From positions 620,001 to 684,000 of the forward strand of contig OY970289.1 of the NCBI GenBank assembly GCA_963716135.1: 64,000 nt of DNA. Reading direction: 5' to 3'. Source of the stretch: CAVRAW01 sp963716135 (GTDB lineage: Bacteria; Planctomycetota; Planctomycetia; Pirellulales; JADZDJ01). Position numbers and translations under genes: made by a program. The notes under the pieces are model-generated. The model saw only the letters and a list, made by a program, of their open reading frames with translations. It made no database searches and was not told where the DNA came from. Shown here in pieces: positions 63,542-64,000 of the stretch (positions are counted from its first letter, which is position 1; every line of letters starts with the position of its first letter).

Positions 63542-64000
63542 CTATTCTTCCGCGCCGCCGGCGGCAATCGCCACCACCGCGGTAATTCCCGCCGCCAGAA
63601 TCTTCTCGCGCAGCTCCTCCGTGATCTTCGGGTTCTCCGCCAAAAACTGCCGCACCTTCTCGCGCCCCTGACCCAAATGCGTTTCGCCGTATTTGAACCA
63701 CGCGCCGCTGCGGATGACCAGTTTCTGATTCATCGCCAAATCCAGCACGTCCCCTTCGTAGCTGATCCCGTTGGCGTGCATCATGTCGAACTCCGCCACG
63801 CGAAACGGCGGAGCAACCTTGTTCTTCACCACTTTGGCCCGCACGCGCTGCCCGATCACTTCCTCGCCGTCCTTCAACTGCCCAATCCGCCGCACGTCGA
63901 TCCGGCATGAGGAATAAAACTTCAGCGCCCGGCCTCCCGGCGTGGTTTCTGGATTGCCGAACATCACGCCAATCTTCTCCCGAATCTGATTGATGAAGAT
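63542..64000 (-). CDS. recA: Recombinase RecA, 5' part beyond the window
   Basis: The C-terminal ~152 residues are present, starting in the L2/core region IFINQIREKIGVMFGNPETT (cut here) and running GGRALKFYSSCRIDVRRIG, DMMHANGISYEGDVLDLA, ETHLGQGREKVRQFLAENP, to the C-terminal KITEELREKILAAG. The normally acidic C-terminal tail is replaced by a short Ala/Gly-rich end (VAIAAGGAEE). A strong terminator follows. The N-terminal Walker motifs are outside the window. Confidence 0.97.
   Translation of the reverse strand: MFINQIREKIGVMFGNPETTPGGRALKFYSSCRIDVRRIGQLKDGEEVIGQRVRAKVVKNKVAPPFRVAEFDMMHANGISYEGDVLDLAMNQKLVIRSGAWFKYGETHLGQGREKVRQFLAENPKITEELREKILAAGITAVVAIAAGGAEE

Noticed and set aside
61640..63910. 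756-codon open frame opposite alaS and recA
   Set aside because: Antisense to two unmistakable genes and crosses the recA terminator; composition is that of a shadow frame.
8816..63999. tRNA or rRNA genes and insertion sequences
   Set aside because: No T-loop type GTTCGANTCC sequences in cloverleaf context, no rRNA segments, and no transposase-like protein or terminal inverted repeats were found.

Overview
The window is a 64 kb piece of a GC-rich (about 60%) bacterial chromosome, almost certainly a planctomycete of the Pirellula-like type. Supporting signs are a PEP-CTERM subtilase, a DUF1573 protein beside a phosphoesterase/multihaem cytochrome fusion, a split glycine decarboxylase (gcvPA/gcvPB), small planctomycete-type hypothetical genes, and housekeeping genes scattered in short operons. 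There is no phage, transposon, CRISPR, rRNA or tRNA gene that I can see. The window starts inside a UbiA prenyltransferase gene and ends inside recA.

Layout. 1-8.4 kb (minus strand): an ispF-cysS-ruvC-ruvA-(two zinc-ribbon membrane paralogues)-ruvB-TIM barrel-UbiA run, read from a good sigma70-type promoter at 8.43 kb. 8.5-12.4 kb (plus): an ABC-2 exporter (ATPase and two permeases), then a histidine-rich exported protein. 12.5-18.6 kb: a PEP-CTERM serine protease between two paralogous TMTC-like membrane/TPR proteins. 18.7-25.4 kb: rpmF and fatty-acid synthesis (fabD, fabG, acpP, fabF), a secreted secretin-like protein, and a ketosynthase homologue that has lost its nucleophile. 25.4-34.7 kb: nusA-infB-rbfA behind a leader with an intrinsic terminator, then an HhH-type protein, an exported TPR protein and a YebC-family gene. 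34.8-45.1 kb: DUF2254, the cytochrome fusion, DUF1573, DUF4416, an archaeal/eukaryal-type proS, a YhaM-like nuclease and RNase R. 45.2-50.5 kb: the glycine cleavage operon gcvT-gcvH-gcvPA-gcvPB followed by a lipoate ligase, which would lipoylate GcvH. 51-64 kb: an FHA protein, small conserved genes, a TPR lipoprotein, two short-chain dehydrogenases, serC-serA, BON and STAS proteins, tpx, alaS and recA.

Two genome-wide signals stand out. First, at least thirteen intergenic or gene-end sites carry short tandem arrays of degenerate heptamers (CTTCTGC, ACTCCTG, TTGGTCA types) or octamers (GTCATTCC, TTCACCTT types). Several are arranged as inverted arms, and many supply stop codons, terminal residues or the bases just before a start codon. 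They resemble the STRR repeats of filamentous cyanobacteria. Two further palindrome families are dispersed in the window. Second, about sixteen conserved genes are broken by single-base shifts, mostly one-base deletions, while protein similarity continues in the next frame. That pattern points to uncorrected long-read sequence rather than pseudogenes, so those genes are annotated across the shift.

Other points of interest are the ketosynthase homologue with Cys to Glu and His to Asn changes, the nusA leader terminator, the tandem zinc-ribbon pair inside the ruvAB region, and consistent TTGAC(A/T/C)-N17/18-TATxxT-like promoters.
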